A DNA stretch of 64,000 bases from Zea mays (Eukaryota; Streptophyta; Magnoliopsida; Poales; Poaceae): positions 5,788,001-5,852,000 of the forward strand of contig NC_050104.1 in assembly GCF_902167145.1 (NCBI RefSeq). The letters run 5' to 3'. Position numbers and translations under genes: made by a program. The notes under the pieces are model-generated. The model was not told the DNA's origin. It saw only the letters and a list, made by a program, of their open reading frames with translations, and made no database searches. Position 1 is the stretch's first letter. Every line of letters starts with the position of its first letter. This document shows, one piece after another, positions 10,690 through 21,723 of the stretch.

Positions 10690-11807
10690 GTTTTCACTGA
10701 AGCTCTAATAACTATCTTGGCTAAGAGATAGTCTACTAATTTCTGTTAGTATTATAAACTCTGGCAAAGCTAATATTTCGGAAGCATCATGATATTTCCC
10801 TTCTACCGGAATGACCTCTTTCAATATGAATGTGCACAGGTCCTCAACTATGCCATACAATGCACCTTCAGTCAAGTTCTCCGGGCTTCCTTGTTGAAAT
10901 TGCTGTAAAGGAAGTATATAAACATTATCTATTTATACTCAATAATAACACATTTGCATCTTTAATGACATAAATACATACGTGACTATTACTAATAATA
11001 CCTTGCCAGGGTTCGTGATGTATCGTCCGTTCATTCTCATGAACTCGCACACGTAGAACCCACATAGGACCGATCCGGGTGGTTGCTTGTGGCACTACAT
11101 AACGGGAGATTGGTTATTTAGTTGCAACATTGTCTTATGTACGTACATGTATGATATGTATTCATAAATTCACATACTTACCGGCCAGTTATAATGGATG
11201 TCTAGTGGCACGCCTTTTTCGGACGTGTCGTACTTTCCACCTCGTAGCTTATAAAACCTAAATGCCCTGTGATCTCAAATAGAATCACCATGTTATTCTA
11301 CAATTCTCATCGATATAAGTATGCATGCATAGAAAAGGCTTATAGCTCTAAGATGCCGAGGAATTTTGAATAGGCCGAAGGCTCGGTGTGCAAGGAGTCG
11401 AGAACCAGCACCTTTCCAACCTTAGGATAAATGAAGAAGCATATCCAGTGGTCCCTGTACGAATCAAACTTATGATACATGTGTATTGAAATTATTAATT
11501 TTATTTATGCAAAATCACACTTACTTAAAGTTGTACGGGGCCACTATGGATTCCCTGTCTTGAAATTGAAGCATTGCGTGTCCTATGTAGGTGGTGTATC
11601 TTGCTTCAAAATCCTTCTTCAGATCTTGGATACGCACCTCAATTTCTTCGTCCGTTAGTCCCTGTAATGCTTCGTTGCCTTTTCCGATTCTAAAAGTGTG
11701 GTTATCCTCGCATATCTTTATTGGGTTGAGATACCCAACCCTTTTATTGGCACTAGCATTGGGATTGGTACCATAAAGGATCTCCTGCTGATCATGTTGC
11801 ATTCTGC
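10690..11807 (-). pseudogene. Ulp1-type (C48) cysteine protease domain of the CACTA protein
   Basis: Exons continuing from the transposase-like part encode a C48 protease: an exon at about 11807-11522 (ARYTTYIGHAMLQFQDRESI), an exon with the catalytic His block RDHWICFFIYPKVGKVLVLD (about 11462-11350; the D of VLD is the expected Asp), AFRFYKLRGGKYDTSEKG (about 11270-11215), and the catalytic Cys block [19 protein letters not shown] (about 11085-11030). A C-terminal exon (about 10905-10730) reads LTEGALYGIVEDLCTFI. His, Asp and Cys are all present. Proteases of this family cleave SUMO. They are common passengers in plant CACTA and MULE elements, where their role is unclear. Exon borders were placed by eye. 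I call it a pseudogene because the upstream exons are broken. Confidence 0.7.
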
Positions 11808-11894
11808 AACGCACACGTGCATGTCAGATATTGAAAATTTATACAACTCACTAATAATAACACATATATGTGGAGTATGAGTGACACTTACAAT

Positions 11895-14431
11895 GCAAAT
11901 ATGGTTACAAGTTGCACGTCGAGTCTCTGAAGGTTCATCATTAACCACATGTCCTCGAATGCAACAACGGCTTTTTGATTTGAACCAATAAAAGCATGGG
12001 CTGGTATATTAACACTGATGGTGTCGATGCCAACTGAAGATGCCCGCATGTACCAATCATGCAACCTTTTAATATTAGCCGGGACCTTCCTTAGTTTCTC
12101 AAAAGTGAGTAGTGGTCTGCCCGGCACATATTTTTTAGGCACGTTTTTATAATCTGCCTTAGTTGGCTTCTTTATTTTTGCGGCCATTGCCTCAGCCTTT
12201 TTTGCGGACTCCTCGAGATCGGCCAAATCAACAGTGTATGACGTGAGGCTCCGTCCAATCCCTTTCAAAAAAACGAGCTGTACCAGCAGTGGATTTACTC
12301 TTCTTTTTCTTCTCGAACGGGGACACTAATTTTGGTATAGAAACTTTAGATTTCTTTGATGGTCGTGGAGATGGCTGTGGAGAAGGTGGATCCCTGAAGG
12401 GCGATGTATGTGGCGGAGACGATGGGCCACCATGAGGGTGAGGAGAAGGAGGGTCAGAAAGAGGATGAGAAGCAGCATGTGAAGTTTGAGGAGGTGATGA
12501 TGGATGTACAATAGGAACAACAATTTGAGAAGGCAGAGACGGTTGGGCCTGCGACGACGGCTGTCGTGGTGGATCAACCAATTCGACATCCCTTTGAGGC
12601 CAAAGGATAAAATTCTTGATAGCTTGTCCAAGTGTCTCGATACCTTCGGGCCCAGGGATGTCTAGCATGTCGTCCTCGTATCCTTGGACGACTGTCGTCA
12701 CTTCTACCCTGCAATATTCTTCTGGAATGTCGTTTCCATGGAACTTGCATCCTGGGATCGCAAGGCATGTGGCTACTTTCTTTGTACGCTGATTGTTAAT
12801 ACCATATCTTATAACTAGTGTGCATGCCACAGGCCTTGTGATGTCATCAACTGGATAGCAGACCTTATTTCCCGTTGACGCGACAGAGCATGGGATGGTC
12901 GTACCCTCGGTGGAAGCCGACGTTTGAGCTGCTGGACTTATTTGCATCTGTGGAGTGGTCATCTGTTGAACAGACATCGCACTCGCCATCGCCAATTGCT
13001 GCATCAATTCTGGAGGAGGATTCGATAGCATTTCAGACATCAGTCCTTTGAACTCTTTCTTGGCCTCCTCCTTAAAATAATTCGCCATCTCTTCCTTGTA
13101 TCAATCACGTTTCTTGTACAGACCTTCCCATTGTGGTCCGAATCCTTCCATCCTTCCTTAGATGAGATTCCTCGTACACGACCAGGATGCTCAGGGTTAC
13201 CGAGACCAACCGTTAGAATGTCTCTCTCCCTTTGCGGCTTAAATGTTCCTTGGCTCTGCTTAGCTGCAATTGCATATATGTTTTTTGCCGCTTCTTCGAC
13301 AGTGGGATCATCAAAAGATACACCAGACTCAGTTTCCCTTGGTTTTCTAGCACGGATCCAATTAGCTGTCCTTTCACCAAGTTGCTCGGACAGCGTCGGC
13401 AACCCTGCAGCCTTCTTCTCGGCGTCTTCTTGTCTCCATTTAGGAACCTGATGCTTGTAACCACCTGTGCCAAGGTGGTGGCAGTATTTGTTCTTTTTAG
13501 ATAGTTCCGAATTTGCCTCACTTAGCGATATGAAATCAGGGCTGCTCCTCTGCTCTAGAAATACTGCCCACTGACCTGCTGAGATTTTATATTTTTTCGT
13601 CGGGTCTAGGTCTTTCTTTGCAAACTTTGTATTCATCTCAGACCTCCAGTTTCGGAAATTGATTGCAAACTGCTTCATCGTGTATTTTTTCACGAGTTCT
13701 TCTGAACCCCGAGGCAAAACGAACCTCGTTATTAGCTTATTCCACATTTGATTCTTGACATCATCTGATACATCTTTCCACGGTCGGATTGTGATGTCAA
13801 GATTATCTCTAACTAAGAACCCAAGTGCATTCCAGAACTTAGGCAGTGCCTCTTCTGGAGCTAGGGGCTGACCATTCGGGCTCACGTCTGCGATTTTATA
13901 TGTCTTGTCAGGAAACTTGTTTAGCCCCCTGTCACCTCTGTTCCGATCGCTCTTCTTCCTTTTCCTTGACCTCTCGGTGGTTGTCTCGGTCGATTCCGGT
14001 GCGCCTTGGGTCGGTTCCGGTGCGCCTTGGGTCGGTTTCGGTGTGCCTTGGGTCGGTTCCGGTGCGTCTTGGGTCGGTTCCGGTGCATCTTTGTATCGTG
14101 CCGTAGCTTTTTCGAGCATCGCACGAAATTGAGACAAGACCTCCTATTCATGTAATAAAATGCACAAGAAATCATGCATGTGTAATAGACATTGTGAAAT
14201 CAGCTAATTAATTAGGTACACACACGAAATTAAGGATGTGTAATTTACCTCATGGTCTTGTGGATCATAAGTAGGGTCACGTTGCAACTCACGCGCAGCG
14301 GCCCTATCTATGCTAGCGGTAGGAAAAGGGTCGCTAGGCGTTTCATATCCTTCACTGTTGGATTGTTCTTGAGCAACACTCTTGTCCATGTGGTCGGGCC
14401 CTAATCCTTGGTCCTTGATTAGAGAAGTCAT
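11895..14431 (-). pseudogene. CACTA-encoded transposase_24/TnpA-like protein, N-terminal exons, broken
   Basis: Exon 1 (about 14431-14250) starts MTSLIKDQGLGPDHMDKS and ends at a GGTAAATT donor. Exon 2 begins at 14142 after an AG acceptor and carries tandem APEPTQG-type repeats, a basic RKRKKSDRNRGDRG stretch and a region typical of plant En/Spm Ptta-like proteins (IRPWKDVSDDVKNQMW; FRNWRSEMNTKFAKKDLDP). A frame change near 13125 and a TGA stop (complement of 13101-13103) break it. The next block (13088-12270) has the YPVDDITRPVACTLVI domain seen in CACTA proteins and a proline/serine/histidine-rich linker. A second frame change falls at a run of seven A's near 12265. The block ends at a GTAAGT donor near 11896. 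It leads into the Ulp1 exons downstream. Two frameshifts and a stop argue it is no longer translated whole. Confidence 0.75.
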
Positions 14432-14569
14432 TGAGCTATATATATACAAATACATATTAACACATATTAACATAAGCAATAATTAAATTCATATTAACAA
14501 ATACCCTAACCCTTAACCACTAACACTAACCCTAAGCCCTAACCCTAACCCCTAATATTGTGATACGGA

Positions 14570-14965
14570 TATTATCGAGTTACGTATAGAGAGGGAGAGT
14601 CGTATAGGACGTAGAGAGAGAGAGAGAGAGAGATGGAGAGTCGTATAGAACGTATAGAGAGGGAGAGAGGGAGAGTCGTATAGAACGTAGAGAGAGATGG
14701 AGAGTAGTATAGAACGTATAGAGAGGGAGAGAGAGAGGAGGAGTCGTATAGGACGTAGAGAGAGATGGAGAGTCATATAGAACGTATAGAGAGGGAGAGA
14801 GGAGGAGTCGTATAGGACGTAGAGAGAGAGATGGAGAGTCATATAGAACGTATAGAGAGGGAGAGAGGAGGAGTCGTATAGGACGTAGAGAGGGAGAGAT
14901 GGAGAGTCGTATAGAACGTATAGGAGGAGTCGTATAGGACGTAGAGAGAGAGATGGAGAGTCGTA
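14570..14965. repeat. GA-rich tandem repeat, unit about 60-65 bp
   Basis: At least six imperfect units each contain GTCGTATAGGACGTAG, GAGATGGAGAGTC and ATAGAACGTATAGAGAGGGA. A run of CCCTAA-like units lies just before it (about 14506-14555). It sits inside the CACTA element upstream of the transposase gene, where CACTA elements often have expanded regulatory repeats. Confidence 0.8.
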
Positions 14966-15859
14966 GGAAATGGCGTTGTTAATGAAGCTTTGATTTTTTT
15001 TGCTTTGCTAATGAAGCTTGATGCATACTCTTTGTGTGAGAGAGACCAAGGACAGGTGATGAGAACTCGCTCTGGTCAAGTGGGGTTCTGATGAGTTGCT
15101 CTTAATCGAAGCAACGCAAGTGTGCCGTATGTCGTCTTCTAATTTCACTAGCTAATAGTACTACAATGGAATACATTGTTTGAGACAATCAGACAACTAT
15201 TTGCCAGGTCGTGCCACATGTAGCTGCATGTCTCATCGCACATGCTTGCAGTAGGGATGATTCAGGGACATCTGGTAGAGCTCACATAACTCTATAAAGC
15301 TAAACGGATAAAAACTGAATTGCTCCGTGGCAGAAGTGAAGTGAATCTAGTCTACATTTTATACTAAAGAGTGGAAGCCAAAAAAACCCTAAACCTCTTT
15401 AGCTAAGTGAAGTGAAGTGAATCTAGTCTACAATTTCACTAGCTAAGTGAAGTGAATCTTTCCTCTCTCCTCTCCTCTCTCTTCCCTCTCCCTCCTCTCT
15501 CTTCCCTCTCCCTCTCTCCTCTCCTCTCCCTCTCTCTCACTCTCTACAGAGACGCGCGCAGGGTTTACACTCTTCCCTCTCACTCTCTCACTCTTCCTAG
15601 GCCTAGGGTTTACACGCGCGGCGGCGGCGGCGTCCCCCAGCGATCATAGTCGAAGAAGGGAGAGAGAGATAGAGGAGAACGTACCTACGGCGTGGGGACG
15701 ACGACGTGGACGACGGTGGCGCACGACGGAGAAGATCACCGGGACGAAATTTCGGCAGCCTAACGGCGGGAAGTGTAAAAGACTGGGCGCCAAAGACTTA
15801 GTGAAATTTTCGGCCCCGCGCGTGCTCCTTTATATAGGAGGCATTTCTACTGGCGGTTG
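14966..15859. other. CACTA 5' gene region: CT tract, GC-rich leader
   Basis: No coding sequence is recognised. Two near-repeats of AAGTGAAGTGAATCTAGTCTAC-like sequence (about 15335-15425) precede a pure CT tract (15460-15545). A GC-rich stretch (15600-15830) follows. On the minus strand this is the probable first exon and leader downstream of a TATA box at 15837. The stretch ends at the Sirevirus insertion point. Confidence 0.55.
15828..15837 (-). promoter_or_regulatory. TATA box, probable promoter of the CACTA gene
   Basis: Minus-strand TATATAAAGG followed by a GC-rich leader lies upstream of the CACTA gene and a few bases from the Sirevirus insertion at 15860. The insertion would separate this core promoter from any elements further upstream. 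Confidence 0.5.
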
Positions 15860-16992
15860 TGAAAGTCGCCTAGAGGGGGGGGTGAATAGGGCGAAACTGA
15901 AATTCTCAAAAAATAATCACAACTACAAGCTGGGTTAGCGTTAGGAATATAATCGAGTCCGCGAGAGAGAGCGCAAAACAAATCGCAAGCGAATAAGGAG
16001 TGTGACACGTAGATTTGTTTTACCGAGGTTCGGTTCTTGCAAACCTACTCCCCGTTGAGGAGGCCACAAAGGCCGGGTCTCTTTCAACCCTTCCCTCTCT
16101 CAAACGGTCCCTCGGACCGAGTGAGCTTTCTCTTCTCAATCACTTGGAACACAAAGTTCCCACAAGGACCACCACAAGTTTGGTGTCTCTTGCCTCAATT
16201 ACAAGTGAGTTTGATCGCAATGAAAGAATCAAGAAAGAAGAAAGCAATCCAAGCGCAAGAGCTCGAAAGAACACAAGCAAATCTCTCTCTCTAATCACTA
16301 GGGCGTTGTGTGGAATTTGGAGAGGATTTGATCTCTTTGGTGTGTCTAGAATTGAATGCTAGAGCTCTTGTAAGTAGTTGGGAAGTGGAAAACTTGGATG
16401 CAATGAATGGTGGGTGGTTGGGGTTATTTATAGCCCCAACCACCAAACTAGCCGTTTGGTGAGGCTGTCTGTTCGATGGCGCACCGGACAGTCCGGTGCA
16501 CACCGGACATGTCCGGTGCGACAGCCACGTCACCAAAGCCGTTGGGTTCCGACCGTTGGAGCTCTGACTTCTAGGCCCGCCTGGATGTCCGGTGGCGCAC
16601 CGGACATGCACTGTAGATTGTCCGGTGCGCCAGCATGGGCGTGTCTGACCTCTGCGCGCGCAGCGCGCGCATTTAATGCGTCGCAAGTAGCCGTTGGCGC
16701 CGAAATAGCCGTTGCCCCGCTGTTGCACCGGACAGTCCGGTGTACACTGGACAGTCCGGTGAATTATAGCGGAGTGGCCGAAGTGAATTCCCGAGGCTGG
16801 CGAGTTCCTGAGGCCGCTCTTCCTTGGAGCACCGGACATGTCCGGTGTACACCGGACAGTCCGGTGAATTATAGCGGAGTCGCCTCCGGAATTTCCCGAA
16901 GGTGGCGAGTTTGAAGTCGGGGTCCTCTGGTGCACCGGACATGTCCGGTGGCACACCGGACAGTCCGGTGACCCTTGCTCCTTTATTTGAAC
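15860..16992 (-). repeat. Sirevirus 3' LTR, distal part
   Basis: This is the end of the 3' LTR (complement ends GGCGACTTTCA at 15860). It matches 32011-33142 with roughly ten substitutions. The 150-bp remainder continues at 25138-25287 beyond the gypsy insertion. Several CACCGGAC(A/T)GTCCGGTG palindromes lie at 16480-16970. Confidence 0.93.
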
Positions 16993-19900
16993 TGTAATAC
17001 TCAAATTTGTATACAAAGAATATAGAGAGGTTTTCTCATTTTATGTGCCTTATTTACATCATGAAAAGAGCACACAAAAAAAATTATTATTAAGAGTGAG
17101 TAAATTTAACCAATGACACTAAAATAAAGGAAAGTGCATCATATTGGAGTTTTTGTTTGCTGGTGCATTTAAATAATAACAACAATAATATTAGTAGAAA
17201 TAAAATAATGGCTGTAGATGAAGATTGAATCCTAAATTGAGAATTGGGGTTTGAAAGTTGAGAAGGAAAGAGAAAAAAAATACTATACAATACCAAAATA
17301 AATTAATAAAGGAATAAATTTATTCAAATCATACAATCAAAACTTGGTTACAAATTCGCCACAAATGTGAATTCAAATGTGAGGTTCAAATTGGAAAGAG
17401 GAGAGAAAAGGAAAGAAAGCATAAAAGAAAAAGAAAAAAAGAGAAGAAAACCGTGCGCCTGGGCCGGCTCAGCTTCAATTCGGCCCACCTGGGGTGCAAC
17501 CCGCACGCGAGCCCGCTCCACTGGATTCGCGGATGGCCGACTGACCCCTGGGGCCCGCGCGCAGCCTCACCACGTCACACTCGCGCACGGACAGATGGGG
17601 CTAGAAGGCTAGCTCCTTTCTCCTGGGCGCCGCGGTCGATTTCTGTCACCGCCACGCGGGCCCGCGAGTCAGCCAATGCTCCCTTGCGCGCGCGTCGCGT
17701 TTCTCTGGCGGGTGGGGCCCCTGGGTCGGAATCTTCTTCCCCGATTTCTTCGGTAATAGAACGCTTGACGGTCAGAGCTAACCATGCCGCCAATGCCGGA
17801 AATCTCGCGGGTGGCTCAACAAAACATCGCGGATCTCGCGGCTGGCTCCGAGTCGGACTTTGGCCGCTACCCTGGGTATAAAACTCGTGCGGCCCCCTCT
17901 CGACATCTACCTCGTGCTGCTCTTCGCCGTGGTCAGGGGAGAAATGACCGCCACGGTCGATTCAACCCTGGGGCGACTCTACAGCCTCGGCATGTGGTTT
18001 GAGGTGTTCGTGAGGGATACCCGAACGCGGGCTAGGCGCTCTCCAGTCGACTGGGCGAGCCATGGCCGGGAAATTCCTCGTCGGGCATCAATTCTTGCTG
18101 TGAACCCGCGTGTCTCCGTGGGCAGGGAGTCCTGCTACTCGATTCACGGTAAAATCGCTCCCATTTGATTCTGCATCTCTTCCTCTTCAGTTTGCACCAT
18201 GTATCGCTCGGGTTAAGGCTGTAGGGGCCGACCGACCGTGTTGCCGGCGATGGCGCCGCCGCGGTGCCCTGTCCCTGGCCGCACGGGTGGCCGGAGGGGG
18301 AAGAGGGCGCTTGGCCCTTGGATGGTAAAGGTGCGGTTAAGATTAGATCTGGGGGCTGGTAGATTTGGACCGTTGATATAAGATCGAACGGTCGGGTGTT
18401 TTGGGCGGGATTCGAAGTTAGTAACCGTTAGATCAACATCCTGGGGCTCTGATGGGATCCGCGTGCGATCATACTGTGGGCCGTGGATCCTTGATCCGAC
18501 GGGTAGCAGGGCGTGCGGACTCATTTGGGGTTGGGATCTAATCTGGGCCCCTGATTTCCGATCGGACGGCCAGAAACCACTGATACCCCTTCGCGACCGA
18601 TCAATTGCAAAAGAGCCCCTGTTCTTTTTGTAAATGAACCCGCCGTCCACTTAGCTAGGTTCTGAGTCTCAGGAATTCTTCTATAATAGCCCCTAGGTTT
18701 TCTGGAAAATGAGGCCTAGTCCAGAAATCGTTTAAATTGAATAAATGAAATAGAAAATATATTTTTAATAGGAAAATAATTGCTGGAACTTCAATAATTC
18801 ATAGAAAATGCATATGAACTCTAAATTACTCCATTCCAGTTCCTAAAATTTTGTAATTTAATTCTCTATCACTTAGTGGCCCCGTTTTATCATGACAACA
18901 GCAGGAAAATTAATTCCACACTTAATCCTATTCTAAACACATAAAACCTTTGAAAATCCATAACTTAAAATATATAACTCCAAAATTAATGATTCTTGTT
19001 CCTATGATCTTATTTTAATATGTATATTATTAATATGTATTTTGTTCTTATGTTTGGTGTAATGTTAATTTTGCCTATACCATGTTTGTTTGAATTGCTA
19101 CGACTAGCGTGAGGTCACGAGTCACCTGAAGATCATCCTGGTATCTGGAATCTCAAGTCCCAGGCAAGTTGTGCCCTTGATCACTTCTTTTTACCCACTC
19201 ATGTTCTAATTAATCATAATGATCTGCATAGGTTAATTTTGATGGGTCCTAATAGGATACCCTAGTTTGATTATCTTTATACCTTGTTACCACTGAACTT
19301 TTTGGGTAGTACTTGCTAGTGCTTTATGTGGTTTTGGGTATGAAGATACATTACTCATGATTATACTTTTGTTATCCGTTGTTATTTATCGTTCATGATA
19401 AGATCATTATGTTAATTGGAACATGGAGAACCACCCGGGAAAACAGTGCTACCACAAGGGTTTAATGGGACGCCCTTGGCTGATTAACTAGGAAAGCTAG
19501 TGGACGGCTACCTTACCCGAAAGGGGCAAGGACAGTAGGGGAGTGGTCAGTGTAGGGAGGCCCTCGGGAGGATTTTGTTGCGATGGCGGTCCTGCAAGGG
19601 ATTCCTGCATTGGAGCTTCCTATAAACTGTAGCGGGTAGTCTGAAGCTAGTGGAACTTTGTAAAGGCCTCGTAGTGGTACCCTGCCCCGCTTCCTTGGTA
19701 GAGGTGTATGGAGTCTGATCAACTCCGTGGCAAATGGGTAACACGACTTGTGGGTAAAGATGCGCAACCTCTGCAGAGTGTAAAACTGGTATACTAGCCG
19801 TGCTCACGGTCATGAGCGGCTCGGACACTCACATGATTAAATTATGGAACTTAAACTCAATTTGTCATATGCATTGCATCGCAGGTGAGGTTGTTACTTT

Positions 19901-20402
19901 TGTTCTACTATTTAATTGGGTTGGTATTTACTTATACTTAGTAATTGCTAATAAAATTTTGACCAACTTTAAAAGCAATGCTCAGCTCTAACCATCTCCT
20001 TTGGTAAGCCTTACACTTCACGTGAGCTCCCACCTTTGGCGAGTTCATGCACATTATTCCCCACAACTTGTTGAGCGATGAACGTATGTGAGCTCACTCT
20101 TGCTGTCTCACACACCCCACAGGTCAAGAACAGGTACCACAGGATGAGGCGCTTGGAGGATGCTGCGATGTGTTCGTGAGTGGTCTAGGCCGTCGTCTCC
20201 CAGTCAACTTTGGGTTGCTGGACCGTTGTCTCCCTATAATGTAATTATTTAATTATTTTTGTACAGAACTCCTGTTATATATAGTAAAGATGTGACATTC
20301 GATCCTGTGCCACTATGCATCATATGTGTGAGACTTGGTCCCAGCACACCTGGTGATTATGTTCGCGCCCGGGTCTTGGTGCCCCGAAATCCGGGTGTGA
20401 CA
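16993..20402 (+). repeat. 5' LTR of the long-LTR gypsy element
   Basis: 3410 bp beginning TGTAATACTC and ending CCGGGTGTGACA. A TATA-like TATAAAA at 17877-17883 after a GC-rich block is a plausible promoter. Short open frames inside (for example 17453-17881) are repeated exactly in the other LTR and show no protein family. Confidence 0.92.
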
Positions 20403-21723
20403 GAAGTGGTATCAGAGGAATGTTGACTGTAGGACGAAACCTAGATAGAACTGGACAACCATTATTTACTCACCTCTGCTACTCTGATTCAATTCTAAAC
20501 TTATCTTAATCTTTTCTCATCTAACTCCGCTTTACTCTGATTAGTCTTACATTTTCTTTCTAAAGACAAAAGTGGATTTCACACTTTGAAATCCTATGCC
20601 TTAAGTGACATTTAGGAATAGGAGACCTACTCTTAGGAACAAAATCAAAACTATTTTTGTAGTTATCTATACGCTTGAATGTTTGTTCTTATGATACTTG
20701 TCTGATTTGGATCTTTGATTGAGTGTGATGAGTTGTGGAGTAATGTCCACAATTACATCTGTATATACATATAGTAAAAAAATGTTGATAAAATAACTAG
20801 CCAACTTGGATTATCCCCCACTAAAATATGTTAAGCTTAATAGATCTACCTTATCTTAAAAGATACTATATTACTTTAGTAGACTCATCTTATCTTGAAA
20901 AGACTTTATCTCACCTTAATAGATCTAACTGACCTCAAAAGATTCTATCTTATGTTTATGGATCCATCTTATCCTAATAAGCATACTTATCCACCCAAGT
21001 TTAACAACCATGATCTAATGCAAATTAATTAGATCTTATCTAGTCAAACTAGTCATACCAATCTAATCTAGATCCCATCTAACCTAATATGATCTAATCT
21101 AAAATGAGTTACTTAATGGACCAGTTAATACTTGTGAAATAGATTAGACCCTCTCCACATGTTTTAACTTAGTTCACCCTACACTAAAGAATGAGAGACC
21201 AACCCAACCAATAGAGTCTTGATGGATTGCATGATCTGCCTATCCCCACCTAACATCAAACAAACTTTTGGCCTACATCATGTAGTCTATCTCATCCATA
21301 CCTATCTTAACCATATTCTCCAGCCCGATAATATACACTAACTCCTAATCAATGAGACAAGACCGAAGAAGATGATCAACTTCATCAAGAAAGGATGAGC
21401 AACAACTCAAGTCTTCAAAGGTCAAGTGAGGTCACCAAGATGAGTCAAGATCCACAATCTTGAATGGAGTCTTTTCTTACCCCATTCCTTCTTACCCAAA
21501 ACTATATATGCTTTAAAGATATCATTCATCCTGCATAATAAAGTGGCTATACCCATATATACCCAGGCCTTCCTAATCACCCACTATTGTCTATAAAAAA
21601 AATATATGAAACTCCGGATCTTAAACCTATTATAGACTAAAAAAACGAATCACAAACCAATCCTTCTGTATCCCTTTTTCTTACAAATCTCGAGGACGAG
21701 ATTATTTTTAAGGGGGTAGGATT
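20403..21723 (+). other. Non-coding interior of the gypsy element
   Basis: It starts with the primer-binding site and ends with the purine tract. In between are short, AT-rich, locally repetitive stretches with many CTTATCTTA / GATCTA(A/C)C motifs. I find no gag, protease, reverse transcriptase or integrase motif in any frame. The interior appears to have been replaced rather than mutated. Confidence 0.85.

Noticed and set aside
14506..14555. CCCTAA-like run resembling telomere repeat
   Set aside because: The plant telomere unit is CCCTAAA; this is short, irregular and inside a CACTA element.
16378..16914. 178-codon open frame in the Sirevirus LTR
   Set aside because: It arises from repeated CACCGGACAGTCCGGTG units that keep frame. 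It recurs in the other LTR and runs against the element's transcription.
17367..18650. Several open frames of 70-145 codons in the gypsy LTR (and again at 22097-23380)
   Set aside because: They occur identically in both LTRs, overlap on both strands in GC-rich DNA and resemble no protein family. The identity reflects recent LTR duplication, not selection on coding.
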